Part shown: one piece after another, positions 1 to 9,813 of the stretch
Numbering within the stretch: the first letter of the stretch is position 1
Layout of the letters: every line of letters begins with the position of its first letter
The notes under the pieces: generated by a model
Databases searched by the model: none
What the model was told of the DNA's origin: nothing
The model's input: the letters and a program-made list of their open reading frames with translations, nothing else
Program-made: the position numbers and the translations under genes
DNA from: Bacillota bacterium
GTDB taxonomy: Bacteria; Bacillota_E; Sulfobacillia; Sulfobacillales; Sulfobacillaceae
Length of the DNA stretch: 11,347 bases
Assembly (NCBI GenBank): GCA_021820645.1
Contig: JAKADJ010000049.1
Location: 1-11,347, forward strand
Direction: 5' to 3'

Positions 1-549
1 ATCTTGGTCATCGGCGTCCCTATCGCCCCATCTTAATCCCGGCACGACAATCCGCGCATCGGGCCAGAGTTGTTTGACGTGTTCAACTTCGGCCGCGGAC
101 GTCACAACTCCGCTCAATCCATTGGATTGGGCCAAAGACGTTAACCGTGAAACCAACATAGGCGCCGAGCTTCCCCATCCCAAACGGGTTAGGTCGTCAT
201 CTCCCATGCTGGTTAATAGAGTCACCGCCACAACGGCGGTCTCCCCCATATTATGCGCTTCTTCTAACATAGCCGAACCACCACTGGCATGGACCGTCGT
301 CAACGCCGCGCCCAGTTGCTTGATTTGAGTCAGAGCACGCCCCACTGTCGTTGGAATATCATGCAGCTTCAAATCCAAAAAGATTTGAAGCCCGCGGTCC
401 ACCCACCGGCGGACCCCATGAGGTCCCACTCCCGTAAATAGCTCAAGACCTACTTTGAACTGTCGATGAGGTTGAAATTGGGCGATCAACCTTTCTGCCT
501 CCGCCTCGGTCGGTACGTCTAGGGCGATCCATAAATTAGGGCGATTCAT
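1..549 (-). CDS. pyrF: Orotidine 5'-phosphate decarboxylase, 3' end cut off by window
   Basis: Decarboxylates OMP to UMP in the cytosol, the last step of de novo UMP synthesis. The frame opens with ATG at 549 and runs unbroken to base 1, giving 183 residues; the family is usually about 230-245, so roughly 50 residues are missing. Visible landmarks are the N-terminal strand with Asp11 (WIALDVP), Lys32 in FKVGLELF, and the catalytic Asp-x-Lys-x-x-Asp array Asp59, Lys61, Asp64 in DLKLHDIP. A PGLR motif near residues 170-173 matches the phosphate-binding PGIR segment. The start is supported by AAGGAGGG eight bases upstream. It overlaps the end of pyrD by 14 bases (536-549), implying translational coupling. 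The gene closes the visible operon; pyrE, which makes its substrate, is not in the window. Confidence 0.96.
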   Translation of the reverse strand, partial: MNRPNLWIALDVPTEAEAERLIAQFQPHRQFKVGLELFTGVGPHGVRRWVDRGLQIFLDLKLHDIPTTVGRALTQIKQLGAALTTVHASGGSAMLEEAHNMGETAVVAVTLLTSMGDDDLTRLGWGSSAPMLVSRLTSLAQSNGLSGVVTSAAEVEHVKQLWPDARIVVPGLRWGDRDADDQD

Positions 550-1480
550 GAGGCAATCCCTCCTTTTTGTGCGGCAAGGCAGATCCGACCGCCTCGTCCA
601 ACGTCGCGAAGCCCCAACTCAAAAGTTCGTCGGGTAGTGCCTCGATAATCTCTTCCATTCTCTGCGGATACTGGAATGTCACAGTACCCACCATCACGGC
701 CTGAGCCCCGACCATGAGAAATTCCACCACGTCGCTAGCTGTTGTGATTCCGCCCATACCGATAATCGGAATTTTTACCTGTTGGGCGACTTCATACACA
801 ACACGGAGAGCCACTGGCTTGACCGCAGGTCCTGATAAACCACCCGTGATCCCGCCCAGCGCGGGACGGCGGCGATGCTTATCGACGGCCAACCCGACCA
901 AGGTATTGATGGCCGATATCATGTCTGCTCCCGCGCCCTCCACGGCTTGCGCAATCATGCCGGGGTTCGGCACATTCGGGGACAGTTTCACCATCACAGG
1001 AAGGTCCGTAGCGTTCCGCACCGCCTCGGTCACCAAGTAGGCCTGGTCTGGATCGTGACCGAAGCTTATCCCTCCGTGTTTGATATTGGGACAGGAAATA
1101 TTGACCTCGAGAGCACTCACTCCAGGCTCCTCACTGATGCGTTCAGCCACACGGCGATATTCGTCGACCGTATGGCCAATAATATTGACAATCACCGCCG
1201 TTCCGGTCTCCCGCAAATATGGCAAGTCGTGGGTGCAAAATGCCTCAACCCCGTGATTTTGAAGCCCGATCGAGTTGAGAAGTCCCCCGGGCGTCTCCCA
1301 CACGCGTGGTGGAGGGTTACCCGGCCACGGATCAGGCGACACCCCTTTCACACTGACCCCGCCCAATCGTCCGATGTTGACTAAATCCCTATATTCCGGA
1401 CCGAATCCAAAGGTACCAGACGCAGCCACCACAGGGTTTTTCAGGACGAGACCTCGTGGAAGTTTCACCGCCAAATTCAT
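536..1480 (-). CDS. pyrD: Dihydroorotate dehydrogenase, class 1B catalytic subunit
   Basis: FMN-containing catalytic subunit that oxidises dihydroorotate to orotate. It has 314 residues, normal for class 1B, and no N-terminal membrane helix, which argues against the quinone-linked class 2 enzyme. Family landmarks: AASGTFGFG at 19-27, NSIGLQNHG at 69-77, and NISCPN at 127-132, where Cys130 aligns with the catalytic base of class 1 enzymes (class 2 uses Ser). VKLSPN at 164-169 and IGMGGI at 240-245 fit the FMN phosphate-binding barrel. Together with the adjacent pyrK this predicts a PyrD2-PyrK2 complex that passes electrons to NAD+. The ATG at 1480 overlaps the pyrK stop as ATGA (1477-1480), with AGAGGAG upstream inside pyrK. 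The C-terminal stretch after about residue 300 is charged and not diagnostic. Confidence 0.97.
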   Translation of the reverse strand: MNLAVKLPRGLVLKNPVVAASGTFGFGPEYRDLVNIGRLGGVSVKGVSPDPWPGNPPPRVWETPGGLLNSIGLQNHGVEAFCTHDLPYLRETGTAVIVNIIGHTVDEYRRVAERISEEPGVSALEVNISCPNIKHGGISFGHDPDQAYLVTEAVRNATDLPVMVKLSPNVPNPGMIAQAVEGAGADMISAINTLVGLAVDKHRRRPALGGITGGLSGPAVKPVALRVVYEVAQQVKIPIIGMGGITTASDVVEFLMVGAQAVMVGTVTFQYPQRMEEIIEALPDELLSWGFATLDEAVGSALPHKKEGLPHESP

Positions 1481-2250
1481 TCGAAAATCAACTCCTCTGC
1501 CCTAAATACAGGGCCATCGGTGCATACCCTGAGGTATCCAGCCGCGCCGTCAACATATCCGGGAATCACGCACGCGAGGCAAGCCCCAATTCCGCAACCC
1601 ATCCGCTGTTCCAGGGCTAACGAGACGCCCTGTCTCCCGTTAGTCAACCGCGCCACCGTCTTCAACATAGGGGTGGGACCGCACGCGTAGACCTGGCCCT
1701 CGGGGTGCAACCCGAGCCATTCCCGAAGCGGCTCCTCGATGGTTCCCCGGTGGCCTCTGGTTCCATTATCGGTGGCCACTGCGACCACACATCCCGATGC
1801 GCTAAACTCCTCCGCCAATAAGATAAGGCTCTGATCTCGGGCTCCCAGGATGGCCGTGGGTGGACTACTCAATTGACTTCCCCAAGCTTCTACCGCAGCC
1901 AACAGTGGAGGAATCCCGACTCCGCCCCCCACCACGCACCACGCTCGATGAGGGTCGGGTGCAGAGAAGCCCTTGCCTAAAGGGCCCATCACGTCAAGCG
2001 TGGTTCCCGGGCGCTGTGCTGCCAACCAGCGCGTCCCCTCCCCCACCACTTGAAGCAACAGAGCGACCTGGTGATTGGATCGGTCTATCCGGGAGAAAGA
2101 AATCGGTCGCCGCAACATACCCTGGGTGACAACATCGGCAAATTGTCCTGGCTTAGCTTCGGCCAGTTCCTCACTCTGCACCCAAAGTTCAGCGTGGCCG
2201 GGTGCTGGTTCCTCACGTCGGATGATGGGAACTTGAAGTAATTGAATCAT
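1477..2250 (-). CDS. pyrK: Dihydroorotate dehydrogenase B electron-transfer subunit (FAD, [2Fe-2S])
   Basis: Accepts electrons from PyrD-bound FMN through a [2Fe-2S] cluster to FAD and on to NAD+. The protein has 257 residues from the ATG at 2250, close to the B. subtilis subunit. Domains in order: ferredoxin-reductase-like FAD domain with RPIS at 48-51, PLGKGF at 90-95, a GGGVGIPPLL nucleotide-binding segment at about 108-117, then a C-terminal cluster domain with Cys219, Cys224, Cys227 and Cys243. The CxxxxCxxC pattern followed by a distant RVCTDGPVF is diagnostic of PyrK. An upstream in-frame ATG at 2307 would add 19 residues with no family match; the start at 2250 is preferred because it has GAGGAG just upstream and forms the ATGA overlap with the carB stop (2247-2250). 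Confidence 0.96.
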   Translation of the reverse strand: MIQLLQVPIIRREEPAPGHAELWVQSEELAEAKPGQFADVVTQGMLRRPISFSRIDRSNHQVALLLQVVGEGTRWLAAQRPGTTLDVMGPLGKGFSAPDPHRAWCVVGGGVGIPPLLAAVEAWGSQLSSPPTAILGARDQSLILLAEEFSASGCVVAVATDNGTRGHRGTIEEPLREWLGLHPEGQVYACGPTPMLKTVARLTNGRQGVSLALEQRMGCGIGACLACVIPGYVDGAAGYLRVCTDGPVFRAEELIFE

Positions 2251-5200
2251 CGCATCTCCTCTTGACGCACCCTCGATCCAAAGTCGCGCTGATAGGAAGA
2301 CACCCATTCATTCAAGGAATTTACCCGAAACGCCTGCCGCGAGCGCGTGCGCAATGCTTCCAGGGCCGCTCCCAAGGTGTCCAAGGACGTAAAACACATA
2401 ATTCCGCGCTCCACGGTAGCCCGCCGGATCAAAAAGCCCTCACGCTCTCTATGGCCGCCCACACTAATGGTGTTAATGACCAGATTGAATAAACCCTGAC
2501 GAATCAGGTCCACCAAATGGGGCCGCCGTTCCCCCAATTTATAAACTGGCGTCGCCGGAATCCCCACGGTGGACAAGAGCGCTAATGTTCCCGTGGTAGC
2601 GTACAGCCGATAGCCGAGACGGGACAGTTCTTCCAGATAGGGCAACGCTTCTTCTTTATCTTGGTCGGCGATGGTCACCAACACCTTGCCCCCGGCCGGT
2701 AGCCGGAACCCTCCTCCCAAAAGAGCCTTGTAGAGCGCGGTGGCAAAGTCGTGGTCAATTCCCATGACCTCCCCGGTGCTCTTCATTTCAGGTCCTAAGG
2801 CGGCATCCACCATATCCAATTTACCAAACGAGAAGACCGGCATCTTGACCGCAAAGTGCCGGGTTGGTGGCCAAAGACCTTGGGGCCATTCCGGCAGCAA
2901 TTTCCCATGGACCGCTGCTGCCATCGCCATTTCCACCATGGGCGCTCCGGTCGCCTTGATAATAAAAGGCACCGTACGACTCGCACGGGGATTGGCCTCA
3001 ATCACATAGACCTCATCCCCTACCGCGACAAACTGAACGTTGAGTAGACCCCGAACGCCAAGACTTTTACAAAGAGTGGTGGTAATTTCGACCACCCGAT
3101 TTAAAACAGCTTGAGAAGCGCGCACCGGCGGAAGGACCGCCACGGAGTCCCCGGAGTGAATCCCCGCCCGTTCCACATGCTCCATAATGGCTGGGATCAC
3201 CACACGCTCGCCGTCACTGACCGCATCCACTTCGAGTTCGAGGCCATTCATGTACCGATCGACTAATAGCGGCCGATCGGGACGCATCTCTTGATCCCGT
3301 AGAAGATAGTCCTGGAGTTGTTCCTCGTCATCGATAATCTCCATGGCCCGCCCTCCCAGTACATAGGAAGGCCGGACTAAAACGGGAAACCCGATACGGC
3401 GTGCCGCCTCCATAACCTCCGTAGCCGTCGTTGCCGTCTGACCCGGCGGTCGTTGGATCTGATTTTTCTTCAAAATTTGATCGAACGCTTCGCGGTCTTC
3501 GGCACCCCGAATGCCCTCCACTTGGGTCCCAAATATCTTCACGCCACAGCGGTCCAAGTCTTCTGCCAAGTTGATAGCCGTCTGCCCGCCGAACTGCACA
3601 ATGACCCCGAGCGGCTTCTCTAACTCGATAACGTTTAGAACGTCCTCCAACGTCAAGGGTTCAAAATAGAGGCGGTCTGACGCATTGAAGTCCGTGGATA
3701 CCGTTTCAGGATTGTTATTAATCATGATGGCCCGATATCCACTGGCCCTCAGGGCATTCAATGCATACACGCTGGCCGCATCGAATTCAATACCTTGCCC
3801 AATTCGGATCGGCCCTGATCCCAAAACTAAAACCTTCGGTCCGTCCAGTGGTGTCGCCTCGTTCTCTTCTTCATAGGTGGCATAGTAGTACGGCGTGACC
3901 GCAGGAAACTCCCCCGCGCACGTATCCACCATTTTATATACGGGCACTACACCCTGTTGAATCCGTAACACCCGCACTTCGTCTTCAGTTCGGCCGATGA
4001 TCGAAGCAATCCGGCCATCACTAAAGCCCATTTGTTTCAGAACTCGAACTCGGTCTAACCATTGATCCGGATGATCCCGAAGCCATTTCTCCATCATCAC
4101 GATATCGCGAAGCCCCTCGAGGAACCACGGGTCGATGGATGTCGCCTCATGCAGTTGGGCGACCGTGATGCCCCGCCGCAATGCTTCTGCGATATAAAAA
4201 AGACGTTCGTCGCTAGGAGTCACGGCCCGTTCCCATAACTCGGCGTCGGTTGCTGCGGCCTCGTTCGGGCCGCTCACTCCGTTGCGTTTAATTTCAAGCG
4301 AGCGAATGGCTTTTTGAATGGCCCCTGGAAACGTCCTGTCAATCGCCATGACTTCCCCGGTGGCTTTCATCTGGGTACCGAGCGTCCGATTGGCCGAGGC
4401 AAATTTGTCAAAGGGCCAGCGCGGTATCTTGGCAACCACATAGTCTAATGCCGGTTCAAACGCGGCCGTCGTCTTTTCCGTCACCGGGTTTGCTATTTCT
4501 TCCAGGGTCAACCCAATCGCCAACTTTGCGACAATCCGGGCAATCGGGTATCCCGTCGCCTTCGAGGCGAGAGCACTGGAGCGCGACACCCTAGGATTCA
4601 CCTCGATCACCCGATACTCCCCATTAGGATGCAACGCGAACTGTACGTTGCATCCTCCTTCAACCCCTAGGTGATGCACAATATCGAAAGCGGCGGTTCT
4701 GAGCAGGTGATACTCCCTATCGGTGAGCGTTTGGCTCGGCGCCACTACAATAGAGTCGCCGGTATGAACGCCTACGGGGTCAAAATTCTCCATGTTACAC
4801 ACCGTAATCGCGTTACCCCGACTATCGCGAATGATTTCATATTCAACTTCCTTATAGCCCGCGATGGATTCCTCCACCAACACCTGGGTGATGGGACTAA
4901 GCGCCAACGCATGCGGCAAGCGCTCTAACATTTGGGTGTCATCGGCTACAAATCCGCCGCCGCTCCCCCCTAAGGTATAAGCGGGCCTTAGCACCAACGG
5001 GTATCCAATCGATGACGCAAACTCTAATCCTTCTTCTGTGGTCGTGACGGTCTTACTCCGGGGTATTGGGTGTCCTAGGCGCAACATCAGTCGTCTAAAG
5101 GCCTCGCGATCTTCCGCGAGTTCGATGGTCGCGATCGAGGTTCCCAGCACCTGAATACCGAGATCGGTTAAGATTCCAGCACGTGATAAGTCGGTAGCAA

Positions 5201-5492
5201 GATTCAACCCCATCTGGCCGCCCAACGTGGCCAAAATACCATCTGGACGTTCTTTCCCCAGTATATAGGCCAAAAATGATACGGTTAATGGTTCGATATA
5301 TACGGTATCGGCGATCGAGAGATCCGTCATGATGGTCGCCGGGTTGCTATTCACCAAAACCACTTCGATGCCTTCTTCTTTTAAAGAACGGCAAGCTTGG
5401 GTACCCGCATAGTCAAACTCCGCTGCCTGACCAATAATAATCGGCCCCGATCCAATCACCAGAACTTTCTTTATGTCTTCCCGCTTAGGCAC
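2247..5492 (-). CDS. carB: Carbamoyl-phosphate synthase large subunit
   Basis: Makes carbamoyl phosphate from bicarbonate, two ATP and ammonia channelled from CarA. The 1081 residues are close to the E. coli length of 1073. Order: first ATP-grasp unit (about 1-400, with RPAYTLGGSGGG at 169-180, and Glu215, Glu297, Asn299, Arg301 at positions that match known ATP/metal ligands), an oligomerisation segment (about 400-550), a second ATP-grasp unit with the repeated GSGPIRIGQ, RPSYVLGG and EANPRASR motifs, and a C-terminal MGS-like allosteric domain with ATTGT and a conserved VYKL segment. A tail of about 25 polar residues follows the last recognisable MGS motif. Translation starts at GTG 5492, matching the conserved family N-terminus PKREDIKKVL; AAGGAGGA lies just upstream. 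It overlaps carA by 8 bases. A separate carAB for arginine synthesis may exist elsewhere; this one is tied to pyrimidines by operon position. Confidence 0.98.
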   Translation of the reverse strand: MPKREDIKKVLVIGSGPIIIGQAAEFDYAGTQACRSLKEEGIEVVLVNSNPATIMTDLSIADTVYIEPLTVSFLAYILGKERPDGILATLGGQMGLNLATDLSRAGILTDLGIQVLGTSIATIELAEDREAFRRLMLRLGHPIPRSKTVTTTEEGLEFASSIGYPLVLRPAYTLGGSGGGFVADDTQMLERLPHALALSPITQVLVEESIAGYKEVEYEIIRDSRGNAITVCNMENFDPVGVHTGDSIVVAPSQTLTDREYHLLRTAAFDIVHHLGVEGGCNVQFALHPNGEYRVIEVNPRVSRSSALASKATGYPIARIVAKLAIGLTLEEIANPVTEKTTAAFEPALDYVVAKIPRWPFDKFASANRTLGTQMKATGEVMAIDRTFPGAIQKAIRSLEIKRNGVSGPNEAAATDAELWERAVTPSDERLFYIAEALRRGITVAQLHEATSIDPWFLEGLRDIVMMEKWLRDHPDQWLDRVRVLKQMGFSDGRIASIIGRTEDEVRVLRIQQGVVPVYKMVDTCAGEFPAVTPYYYATYEEENEATPLDGPKVLVLGSGPIRIGQGIEFDAASVYALNALRASGYRAIMINNNPETVSTDFNASDRLYFEPLTLEDVLNVIELEKPLGVIVQFGGQTAINLAEDLDRCGVKIFGTQVEGIRGAEDREAFDQILKKNQIQRPPGQTATTATEVMEAARRIGFPVLVRPSYVLGGRAMEIIDDEEQLQDYLLRDQEMRPDRPLLVDRYMNGLELEVDAVSDGERVVIPAIMEHVERAGIHSGDSVAVLPPVRASQAVLNRVVEITTTLCKSLGVRGLLNVQFVAVGDEVYVIEANPRASRTVPFIIKATGAPMVEMAMAAAVHGKLLPEWPQGLWPPTRHFAVKMPVFSFGKLDMVDAALGPEMKSTGEVMGIDHDFATALYKALLGGGFRLPAGGKVLVTIADQDKEEALPYLEELSRLGYRLYATTGTLALLSTVGIPATPVYKLGERRPHLVDLIRQGLFNLVINTISVGGHREREGFLIRRATVERGIMCFTSLDTLGAALEALRTRSRQAFRVNSLNEWVSSYQRDFGSRVRQEEMR

Positions 5493-6573
5493 GTCGTTCC
5501 TCCTTGTGGCCGGTCACGAGCCCCATGAATTCGTCAAAAAGATAAAGCGAGTCGGAAGGTCCCGGCCCGGCTTCCGGATGATGCTGTACCGACAAAACCG
5601 GGCGCTCACGATGCTGCAATCCCTCCACCGTGCGATCATGCAAGTTAGTCAGTCGCACCCGATACCGGTCTTCAAGATCTTGAGCATCCACGGCATATCC
5701 ATGGTTTTGAGCCGTAATCAAGACCTTTTGGGTCACATGGTCCCACAGTGGATGATTTGCGCCATGATGGCCAAACTTCAGGGGATAGGTACGGGCCCCT
5801 TCCGCCAAACCAATCAACTGATGTCCCAAGCAAATGCCTAAGGTCGGATAATGGTTGATAACATAGCGCACGGTGGGCAGTACTTGGGGAATACTTGCCG
5901 GGTCGCCGGGACCGTTGGAGAGAACGACGCCATCCGGCGACAGTGCCCTTATTTCATCCTCGGTGGTAGTTGGAGGAACTACGGTAATTCGTGCGCCACG
6001 TCGTTGCAATTCGGTTAAAATCGAGGTTTTCGCACCGTAATCGATAACGACCATGTGCGGACCTTCCCCAGGAATCGTGATAGGACGTGGCGTGGCTACC
6101 TTAAATACACTGTCGCTTAAATTCACCGCAGATAAAGCCTTCGTAACATCTTCGACATTGGCCGCATCAGGCGTTAGGGCGGCAATTTGGGTCCCCTCAG
6201 CCCGTAAGTACCGCGTGAGGCTTCTGGTATCCACCCCGACCAGCCCCACCTTGTGATAGCGCCGCAAATAAGCTTCAATCGACTCAATTTCACCCCAGTG
6301 CGACGGCACTAAAGAATTTTCTCGCATGACCACCCCTGCCGCCCAAGGAAACAGCGATTCTGCTGCCTCAGCAAAGGTCCCGTAATTCCCGATCAAGGGG
6401 TACGTAAGGACCACAATTTGGCCATAGTAGGAGGGATCCGTTAAGATTTCTTGGTATCCCGTCATCGCCGTGTTGAACACCACTTCGCCGGCGATAATAT
6501 CGTCAGTCGCTCCAATTAATGTGCCCTGATAGCGTTTTCCGTTCTGAAACACAAGACTCCCTGACACGCTCAA
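5485..6573 (-). CDS. carA: Carbamoyl-phosphate synthase small (glutaminase) subunit
   Basis: Hydrolyses glutamine and delivers ammonia to CarB. It has 362 residues, normal for bacterial CarA. The N-terminal half (about 1-150) carries the CarA-specific domain with NTAMTGYQEILTDPSY at 34-49 and TYPLIGNYG at 57-65. The C-terminal class I glutamine amidotransferase domain has the nucleophile elbow GICLGHQ with Cys248 and the triad partners His332 and Glu334 in HHPEAGPGP, plus NGPGDP at 220-225. The start is TTG at 6573, overlapping the pyrC stop as TTGA. A GTG two codons downstream (6567) is possible, but the AAGGTGAGGTG motif sits 5 bases from the TTG, so the TTG is preferred. It overlaps carB by 8 bases at its 3' end. 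Confidence 0.97.
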   Translation of the reverse strand: MSVSGSLVFQNGKRYQGTLIGATDDIIAGEVVFNTAMTGYQEILTDPSYYGQIVVLTYPLIGNYGTFAEAAESLFPWAAGVVMRENSLVPSHWGEIESIEAYLRRYHKVGLVGVDTRSLTRYLRAEGTQIAALTPDAANVEDVTKALSAVNLSDSVFKVATPRPITIPGEGPHMVVIDYGAKTSILTELQRRGARITVVPPTTTEDEIRALSPDGVVLSNGPGDPASIPQVLPTVRYVINHYPTLGICLGHQLIGLAEGARTYPLKFGHHGANHPLWDHVTQKVLITAQNHGYAVDAQDLEDRYRVRLTNLHDRTVEGLQHRERPVLSVQHHPEAGPGPSDSLYLFDEFMGLVTGHKEERRA

Positions 6574-7883
6574 CCTAACACCTCACCTTCCCGCATGGTC
6601 CACTTGCCTTGTAACATAGTGCCGACCGCTCGACCAGTCAATTCGACGCCCATCATCGGGGTATTCTTCCCCCGCGAGTAAAATTGCTTAGGATCTACCG
6701 TCCATCGATGGTACGGATCGATTAACGTCAAATCGGCGCGGGCCCCTGGCACGATCCCGGGATAATCCATCATCAAGGCCCGATGGGGACCCAAGGTCAT
6801 CCGAGCCATCAGCTCCAACGGCGTCATCCGCCCGCTGTGTAACAATGCCGTTAGGACGGTGCCCACACTAGTTTCTAGTCCACTAATGCCATAGGGTGCT
6901 TCTAGATACGGCGCATTCTTCTCATCCCGATGATGAGGTGCATGGTCAGTGGCAATCACCGATACCAAACCGGACACCACCGCGTCGACCAGAGCCTGTC
7001 GAAACGCCTCAGGGCGTAACGGGGGATTTACCTTCGTGACCGGGTCGGCTTTCCATTCTGCTACCGCCTGGTCCGTCAGGAAGAGGTGATGAGGGGCGGC
7101 TTCCGCCGTCACGTGTGCTCCCCGCGTGCCGGCATAGTGCAAGGCCTCAAGCGACCCAGGTGCAGTAACGTGCGCCACATGGAGCGGCCCTCCCGTTAAA
7201 AGGCTCAGTTCCACGTCACGCCACACCATGCTAGATTCTGCCACCCCGGGCACTCCCGGGAGCCCTAACCGACTGGACACTTGGCCCTCATGCATCACCG
7301 AGCCCTGAGAGAGATCTCGGTCTTCGGCATGTTGAATGATGGGGTGCCCCAACGTGGTTGCGTAGCTCAAAGCCGCTCGCATCAGACGGGCCTGTCCCAC
7401 CGCATGACCATCATCAGAAAACCCCACGGCGCCCGCTCGTTGCATCATCCCCATCTCGGCCAATTCCTGGCCCCGAGACCCTTTGGTCACCGCGCCGAGT
7501 GGCCAGATTTCCACCAAACCAATCTCCTGGCCACGGCGAATTTGCCAGTCAATTAAGGCCGGAATGTCGATTACGGGATCAGTATTCGGCATCGTCGCCA
7601 CCACCGTAAAGCCACCGGCTGCAGCCGCCCGACTTCCCGACAGCAAATCTTCTTTGTGTTCCTGACCCGGTTCACGAAAATGTACATGCATGTCCGTGAG
7701 ACGCGGTACAGCCCATAACCCCCGGGCATCCACCACTGTCATCTTGGCGGTGGGGTAATCGATAAAGTGCCCGTTTTCCACGTAGATGTCACCCTCGCTA
7801 TCGACGCCGGTAAAGGGATCGAGGATACGAACACTCTTAATGTGCCAACTCTGGTCGGACCAATCGTTCGGATTAGATGTCAT
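6570..7883 (-). CDS. pyrC: Dihydroorotase, type I
   Basis: Zinc-dependent cyclisation of N-carbamoyl-L-aspartate to dihydroorotate. It has 437 residues, close to the B. subtilis-type (type I) enzyme and much longer than the E. coli type II enzyme of about 350. Amidohydrolase landmarks: HVHFREPG with metal ligands His66 and His68, GFSDDG near 154-159 (the Asp of type I bacterial enzymes that replaces a carboxylated Lys), IQHAED near 183-188 with His185, LHVAHVT near 234-240 with His238, and ATDHAPH with catalytic Asp313. A C-terminal beta-sandwich part follows (DLTLIDP near 385). The ATG at 7883 has GGGAGGG upstream and overlaps the pyrB stop by 11 bases; the stop overlaps the carA start by 4. 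All core residues are present, so it should be active. Confidence 0.97.
   Translation of the reverse strand: MTSNPNDWSDQSWHIKSVRILDPFTGVDSEGDIYVENGHFIDYPTAKMTVVDARGLWAVPRLTDMHVHFREPGQEHKEDLLSGSRAAAAGGFTVVATMPNTDPVIDIPALIDWQIRRGQEIGLVEIWPLGAVTKGSRGQELAEMGMMQRAGAVGFSDDGHAVGQARLMRAALSYATTLGHPIIQHAEDRDLSQGSVMHEGQVSSRLGLPGVPGVAESSMVWRDVELSLLTGGPLHVAHVTAPGSLEALHYAGTRGAHVTAEAAPHHLFLTDQAVAEWKADPVTKVNPPLRPEAFRQALVDAVVSGLVSVIATDHAPHHRDEKNAPYLEAPYGISGLETSVGTVLTALLHSGRMTPLELMARMTLGPHRALMMDYPGIVPGARADLTLIDPYHRWTVDPKQFYSRGKNTPMMGVELTGRAVGTMLQGKWTMREGEVLG
6579..6589 (-). promoter_or_regulatory. Ribosome binding site that decides the carA TTG start
   Basis: On the minus strand this reads AAGGTGAGGTG, ending five bases before TTG 6573 and lying within the last codons of pyrC. 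The spacing suits TTG 6573 better than the downstream GTG 6567, which would be 11 bases away. The exact core is uncertain because GGTG and GAGG could each pair with the 16S rRNA tail. Confidence 0.55.
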
Positions 7884-8781
7884 CGTGCCCTCCCAGTAGC
7901 CGATATAGAACCGCCATACGAACGGCTACCCCTAATTGAACCTGGTCTAAGACCATACTTCGGGGGCCGTCTAGGACATCACTATCAATTTCAACCCCGC
8001 GATTTTGGGGACCCGGATGCATCACTAAGGCTTCGGGAGCCCACGAATCAAGACGCGCCAGAGTGAGGCCCCATCGCTCACGGTATTCACGCAAGGACGG
8101 CACTTCTCCCCCCGTCTGTCGTTCCCGTTGCAGCCGCAGCACTTGAATGACATCAGCCCCGCGGATTCCCGTTTCAAGATCCGTCGTGACGTCCACCGGG
8201 AACCCTTGAACAAGCAAATTCGGGGGACCCACAATGGTCACCTCAGCGCCCATGGTAGTCAGTCCCCAGATGTCAGACCGCGCGACTCGGCTATGCAACA
8301 CGTCGCCCACGATGGCCACTTTCAACCCCGCCACATGCCCCCGATGCCGTTGAATCGTCAACAGGTCTAAGAGCCCCTGCGTCGGATGTTCATGCATCCC
8401 ATCCCCGGCATTGATGACCGGAATCTCCAGGAGGTCTGCTAGGAGCCCCGGGCTTCCGGCGACCTTATGCCGCATCACGACCGCATCAATCCCCATTGCC
8501 GTAAGGTTTGAAGCCGTGTCATACAGGGTTTCCCCTTTTTCAACGCTCGAGCCACTCGCCTGAAAGTTAATGACATCCGCACTCATGTATTTTCCGGCCA
8601 ATTCAAACGAGTTACGGGTCCGTGTGCTGGCCTCAAAAAATAAATTGGCGATGGCTTTACCGCGAAGCGTCGGAACTTTTTTGATGGGACGCGTCACGAT
8701 GTCCGATAGGGTGTCTGCTAGAGTTAGAAGCCCCGTCAAATCATCCGGCCCCAAGCCTTGTAACCCAATGAAATCTTGCAC
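7873..8781 (-). CDS. pyrB: Aspartate carbamoyltransferase catalytic subunit
   Basis: Condenses carbamoyl phosphate with L-aspartate, the committed step of the pathway. The 302 residues match Bacillus-type catalytic chains. Carbamoyl-phosphate site motif STRTR at 52-56, Lys82 in the mobile 80s loop (EKGET), HPTQ at 132-135, and [11 protein letters not shown] at 255-265, the Gram-positive form of the aspartate-binding segment. No pyrI regulatory-chain gene is present, so it is probably an unregulated trimer of the B. subtilis class, with control coming from PyrR attenuation. The start is GTG 8781, six bases after the pyrR stop, with AAAGGAG at 8791-8797 inside the end of pyrR. It overlaps pyrC by 11 bases. 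Confidence 0.97.
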   Translation of the reverse strand: MQDFIGLQGLGPDDLTGLLTLADTLSDIVTRPIKKVPTLRGKAIANLFFEASTRTRNSFELAGKYMSADVINFQASGSSVEKGETLYDTASNLTAMGIDAVVMRHKVAGSPGLLADLLEIPVINAGDGMHEHPTQGLLDLLTIQRHRGHVAGLKVAIVGDVLHSRVARSDIWGLTTMGAEVTIVGPPNLLVQGFPVDVTTDLETGIRGADVIQVLRLQRERQTGGEVPSLREYRERWGLTLARLDSWAPEALVMHPGPQNRGVEIDSDVLDGPRSMVLDQVQLGVAVRMAVLYRLLGGHDDI

Positions 8782-8787
8782 AATGGT

Positions 8788-9486
<699 letters not shown>

Positions 9487-9489
9487 GTT

Positions 9490-9813
9490 CTAATCCTCTT
9501 CAAGCGGGGTCTTGTTCCGAAATGACACAAAGGCCTCTAACTCCGGATTCGCGATCGCGTTTTCAGCCATCAGTAGCTCCGCCACATTTCGAGTCACTCC
9601 GCTATACCACACACCTTCTGGGTAAACCACCACGTTCGGGGCGCGACTACAAAATCGGACACAACCGGTGGCCAACACCATGGTTGCCCCATCTCGCGAA
9701 CGGCGCCGAAGCTGGCGGACCAGCGCTTGGGACCCTCGCCCGCGGCAAGCCGTTCCCGTGCATACCCATATGCGATGCCGGGCCGCTTCCAGACTTTTGT
9801 GTGCTCGCGGCAT
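9490..9813 (-). CDS. Thioredoxin-fold [2Fe-2S] ferredoxin-like protein
   Basis: A 107-residue cytosolic protein with no signal peptide or membrane segment. It matches the small thioredoxin-like [2Fe-2S] ferredoxin domain also found as the NuoE/HoxE C-terminal part: Cys18 and Cys23 in VCTGTACRGRG, then Cys51 and Cys55 in TGCVRFCSRAPNVVVYP, followed by the typical GVWYSGVT. All four expected cluster ligands are present. A basic N-terminal segment (about 1-14) and an acidic tail flank the domain. ATG 9813 has GGGAGGAG just upstream. It is divergent from mscS and ends only about 140 bases before pyrR, in the same direction. Its electron partner cannot be told from the sequence; PyrDK has its own cluster, so a role in orotate synthesis is not implied. 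Confidence 0.88.
   Translation of the reverse strand: MPRAHKSLEAARHRIWVCTGTACRGRGSQALVRQLRRRSRDGATMVLATGCVRFCSRAPNVVVYPEGVWYSGVTRNVAELLMAENAIANPELEAFVSFRNKTPLEED

Noticed and set aside
875..1384. 169-residue plus-strand frame opposite pyrD
   Set aside because: It lies wholly antisense to a clear pyrD with all family motifs, and shows no recognisable domain or convincing ribosome binding site.
2251..2307. Upstream ATG extending PyrK by 19 residues
   Set aside because: The extension overlaps the end of carB, does not match the family N-terminus, and ATG 2250 has a better ribosome binding site and the typical ATGA overlap.
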